Source: Planctomycetota bacterium (lineage in GTDB: Bacteria > Planctomycetota > MHYJ01 > JACPRB01). Taken from it: DNA of 7,595 nucleotides. The stretch lies in contig JACQFK010000077.1 of the NCBI GenBank assembly GCA_016200125.1, positions 1 through 7,595 on the forward strand. Direction: 5' to 3'. Under the pieces are notes generated by a model that did not search any database, was not told where the DNA came from, and was given only the letters and a program-made list of their open reading frames with translations. Below are positions 5,729 through 7,595 of this stretch, piece after piece. The stretch's first letter is position 1. Each line of letters starts with the position of its first letter. Made by a program: the position numbers and the translations under genes.

Positions 5729-6139
5729 ATGGACATCTCCCGCCGTCAGTTCATCTTCGCTTCCGCGGCCTGCGCCTGCGCCGTCGCCTGCGGCTGCGCC
5801 AGCAATCCGGCGCCAGTGTTCGACGCCGGCGTCGACCACTCGATCCCGCTTCCCGCCGCGCTGTCGGAGCCGGGCACCCAGGTCAAGGTGCGGCTTCCCA
5901 ACGTGTCGGAGCCGGTGCTTGTCGTCCGCACCAAGATCGGGTTCAACGGCACGACGAGCATCTGCACCGCCAGCTCCCGGACCGAGCTGATGTACATGCC
6001 CGACGACAACATGATCAAGTGCCTGGGCTGCGGCTCGCAGTTCAAGCTCGACGGCACCGTGTGGCGCGGCCCCGCGAAGCAGCCGCTCAAGTCCTACGCG
6101 GTCGACCTCCAGGGCGACAAGCTCAAGATCCTCGGATAA
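5729..6139 (+). CDS. Tat-exported Rieske-fold protein with altered cluster ligands
   Basis: A 136-residue protein. The N-terminus has a twin-arginine motif (SRRQFIF, residues 4-10) and a hydrophobic Ala/Cys-rich stretch to CGCAS (21-25), so Tat export, possibly with lipidation at Cys21 or Cys23. Residues about 50-135 follow the Rieske fold: EPVLVVRT (61-68), then the two ligand loops, then the typical FKLDGTVWRGPAKQPLKSYAV tail (105-125). Classical Rieske boxes are CxH and CxxH. Here box 1 is C79-T-A81 and box 2 is C98-L-G-C101-G-S, so both His ligands are lost, one to Ala and one to Cys. A normal [2Fe-2S] Rieske centre is therefore unlikely; three Cys remain for another metal site or a disulfide. 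ATG 5729 is chosen over an upstream TTG (5705) because AGGAG (5716-5720) sits 8 nt before it and the Tat motif follows at once. It appears monocistronic. Confidence 0.8.
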   Translation: MDISRRQFIFASAACACAVACGCASNPAPVFDAGVDHSIPLPAALSEPGTQVKVRLPNVSEPVLVVRTKIGFNGTTSICTASSRTELMYMPDDNMIKCLGCGSQFKLDGTVWRGPAKQPLKSYAVDLQGDKLKILG

Positions 6140-6160
6140 CCCGCCGCCGACCACGAGCGT

Positions 6161-6205
6161 CCGTCATCCCCGCCGCTCCGGGCGGGGATGACGGGGCTCT
6201 TCCTT
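6161..6205 (+). terminator. Strong hairpin, possible terminator or dispersed repeat
   Basis: A perfect 14-bp inverted repeat (arms 6161-6174 and 6181-6194, loop GCTCCG) begins 21 nt after the stop of the Rieske-like gene. The downstream side is T-rich only in part (CTCTTCCTT), so termination would be imperfect. The core, CGTCATCCCCGC, also resembles intergenic palindromic repeats that occur in many copies in bacterial genomes. Both readings are open; the hairpin itself is certain. Confidence 0.6.
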
Positions 6206-6253
6206 CCCCCCCGCCCGACCGGGATTTCCGTCTGCCTGCCGCGCGTTGAGGGG

Positions 6254-6282
6254 TTGAGGACGCCCCGCAGGGCTGATAGACT
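6254..6282 (+). promoter_or_regulatory. Sigma-70-type promoter for the efflux unit
   Basis: TTGAGG (6254-6259) and TAGACT (6277-6282) are separated by 17 bp and match the -35 and -10 consensus at four of six positions each. A second TTGAGG lies at 6246-6251. The -10 ends 10 nt before ATG 6293, so the transcript would begin within a few nucleotides of the start codon. This agrees with the absence of a Shine-Dalgarno. Confidence 0.45.
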
Positions 6283-6292
6283 GTTGCCACTC

Positions 6293-7429
6293 ATGGCAGA
6301 CGACGTCCGCTCCGCGCCCCGCGATCTCTCCGCGCTCCGCATCCAGCGGGACCCCGACCGTCCCGGATCGCGGGCTCCCTGGATCCTCCTCCTCCTCCTG
6401 GTCGCCGGCGGAGCCGCCGCGGGCGGCTGGGTCTGGCGGCGGGGCGGCCGGACGGCCGAGGTCGAGACCGGCCTCGTGCGCCTCGTGGGCTCGGGCGACA
6501 CGGGCGCCCTCCTCTCGGCGAGCGGCTACATCCTGCCCGACCGCAAGGCCGACGTCAGCTCCCGCATGTTCGGCACCCTCGAATGGGTGGGCATCGAAGT
6601 CGGCTCCAAGGTCAAGAAGGGCGAGGTCATCGGACGGATCGCCAACGCCGACATCGCCGCGATGGTCGAGGAGGCGAAGGCCTCCCTGGCCGACGCGGAG
6701 CGCGAGTACCAGCGCTGGAAGCTGATCGTCGAGAAGGGCATCGAGCCCAAGGAGCGGCTTGACAAGGCGGACACGGAGTTCCAGAAGGCCCGCGCGCGGC
6801 TCAAGCAGGCCGAGGCCTCCTTTGAGTACACGCTGATCCGCGCGCCCTTCGACGGCGTCGTGGTCCGCCGCACGGCCCAGGCGGGGGAGAACGTGGGGCC
6901 GGCGGGAGGCGTCGCGACCGGCGGCTCGCTCTGCACGCTCATCGACCGCGATTCGCTCGAGATGGTCGCCGACGTCAACGAGACTAACATCGCCAAGGTC
7001 AAGCTCGGACAGAAGACCGAGGTGGCCGCCGAGGCGCGGCCCGACCGCAAGTACCGGGGCGAGGTCCGCCAGATCGTCCCGACGGCCGACCGCACCAAGG
7101 GCATCGTCCAGGTGAAGATCCGCCTCCTGAACCCCGACGAGGCGCTGCTGCCGGAGATGGCGGCGCGCGCGGCCTTCCTGCGCGAGGGCACGGAGGCCGG
7201 CGCCCCCCGGCGGCTCATCGCGCCCAAGGGCGCGGTGCGTGACCGCGGGGGCTTGAAGGTCGTCTTCGTCCACGAGTCGGGCCGGGTCCGGATGCAGGCC
7301 GTGGAGACCGGCTCCGAGGGCGAGGACGGCACGGAGATCCTGAAGGGGCTCCAGGGCGGGGAGGACGTGGTGACCGGCGGCGCCCTCGTGGAGGACGGGG
7401 TCGAGGTGAAGATCAAGGGGAGAAAATAG
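6293..7429 (+). CDS. Efflux periplasmic adaptor (MacA/HlyD-like membrane fusion protein)
   Basis: A 378-residue inner-membrane-anchored adaptor that would link an ABC exporter to an outer-membrane channel. In order: a cytoplasmic head (1-29); one transmembrane segment (about 30-46, WILLLLLVAGG); the first lipoyl half (78-118, SGYILPDRKADVSS and VGSKVKKGEVIGRI); a short helical hairpin of about 60 residues (119-180, including a KGIEPKERLDKA turn); the second lipoyl half with the family hallmark IRAPFDGVVVRR (182-193); a beta-barrel (about 218-300, with DVNETNIAKVKLGQ); and a membrane-proximal domain (about 305-375). The hairpin is short for the family. The frame is open upstream to 6188, but MADDV at 6293 is the better start because the promoter lies within the upstream stretch. 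The next gene starts directly after its stop. Substrate cannot be told. Confidence 0.92.
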   Translation: MADDVRSAPRDLSALRIQRDPDRPGSRAPWILLLLLVAGGAAAGGWVWRRGGRTAEVETGLVRLVGSGDTGALLSASGYILPDRKADVSSRMFGTLEWVGIEVGSKVKKGEVIGRIANADIAAMVEEAKASLADAEREYQRWKLIVEKGIEPKERLDKADTEFQKARARLKQAEASFEYTLIRAPFDGVVVRRTAQAGENVGPAGGVATGGSLCTLIDRDSLEMVADVNETNIAKVKLGQKTEVAAEARPDRKYRGEVRQIVPTADRTKGIVQVKIRLLNPDEALLPEMAARAAFLREGTEAGAPRRLIAPKGAVRDRGGLKVVFVHESGRVRMQAVETGSEGEDGTEILKGLQGGEDVVTGGALVEDGVEVKIKGRK

Positions 7430-7595
7430 ATGGGCGCTCCGGTGGTGCGGGTCCAGGGGGTCTCCAAGACGTACTACCGCGACGAGACACCCGTGCCGGT
7501 GCTCGAGGGCATCGACCTCGAGGTGTCGGAAGGCGAGGTCGTGGCGCTGATGGGCCCCTCGGGCTCCGGCAAGTCCACGCTCCTGAACCTCATCG
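7430..7595 (+). CDS. ABC transporter ATPase (MacB/LolD type), N-terminal part
   Basis: The first 55 codons, cut by the window end. The sequence shows [12 protein letters not shown] with the aromatic A-loop Tyr, then [43 protein letters not shown] is a perfect Walker A motif, and the [30 protein letters not shown] arrangement is characteristic of the MacB/LolD/FtsE branch. It should bind ATP in the cytoplasm and power export by a permease lying downstream or fused to it. ATG 7430 follows the adaptor's TAG without a gap. GGGGAG at 7417-7422, inside the adaptor's 3' end, serves as Shine-Dalgarno with 7 nt spacing. Together with the adaptor it marks a MacAB-type export operon. Confidence 0.93.
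   Translation, partial: MGAPVVRVQGVSKTYYRDETPVPVLEGIDLEVSEGEVVALMGPSGSGKSTLLNLI

Noticed and set aside
6188..6292. Earlier in-frame start for the efflux adaptor
   Set aside because: It would begin within the hairpin's right arm and cover the promoter; the extra residues resemble no adaptor N-terminus.
1..7595. tRNA, rRNA, insertion sequence or integrase
   Set aside because: No cloverleaf, rRNA-like stretch, transposase motif or paired terminal repeats were recognised on either strand.

Overview
The window is GC-rich and densely packed. It comes from a bacterium that I infer to be diderm, because it encodes lipoprotein and Tat-type export signals and a MacA-like periplasmic adaptor followed by a MacB/LolD-type ATPase. 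No marker gene fixes the phylum. The mix of conserved hypothetical families (a secreted propeller plus Ig-like pair, a small-protein plus nucleotidyltransferase pair, and a Ycf48-like lipoprotein) reminds me of GC-rich Acidobacteriota, Planctomycetota or Elusimicrobiota-type genomes. That is an impression, not a result.

Layout. Positions 1-159 (-) hold the N-terminus of a lipoprotein. A divergent 105-nt gap leads to a two-gene (+) unit at 265-1938: an exported propeller-like protein, then a membrane-anchored protein with two SbsA-type Ig-like domains, joined as TAGATG. The second gene converges on a (-) pair at 1935-2688, and the two stop codons interlock in one CTAG. The (-) pair is a 65-aa small protein overlapping by 14 nt a minimal nucleotidyltransferase-fold protein that lacks one catalytic Asp. 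Upstream of it is a (-) conserved hypothetical (2760-3320) that diverges from a large exported protein (3368-5095) made of 41-residue Asp-box repeats. A (-) STAS-like protein (5140-5532) diverges from a Tat-exported Rieske-fold protein (5729-6139) whose cluster ligands are altered. After a 14-bp-stem hairpin, an efflux adaptor (6293-7429) abuts the start of its ABC ATPase (7430 to the window end).

The genes do not form one pathway. They are several short transcription units, many of them envelope-directed. The adaptor and ATPase are the only clearly understood functional unit, a tripartite ABC efflux system whose permease should lie downstream. The observations most worth following up are the Rieske protein with three Cys and one Ala at the ligand positions, the small-protein/nucleotidyltransferase module with a D-to-G change, the regular 13-unit propeller, and start regions that suggest very short or absent mRNA leaders.
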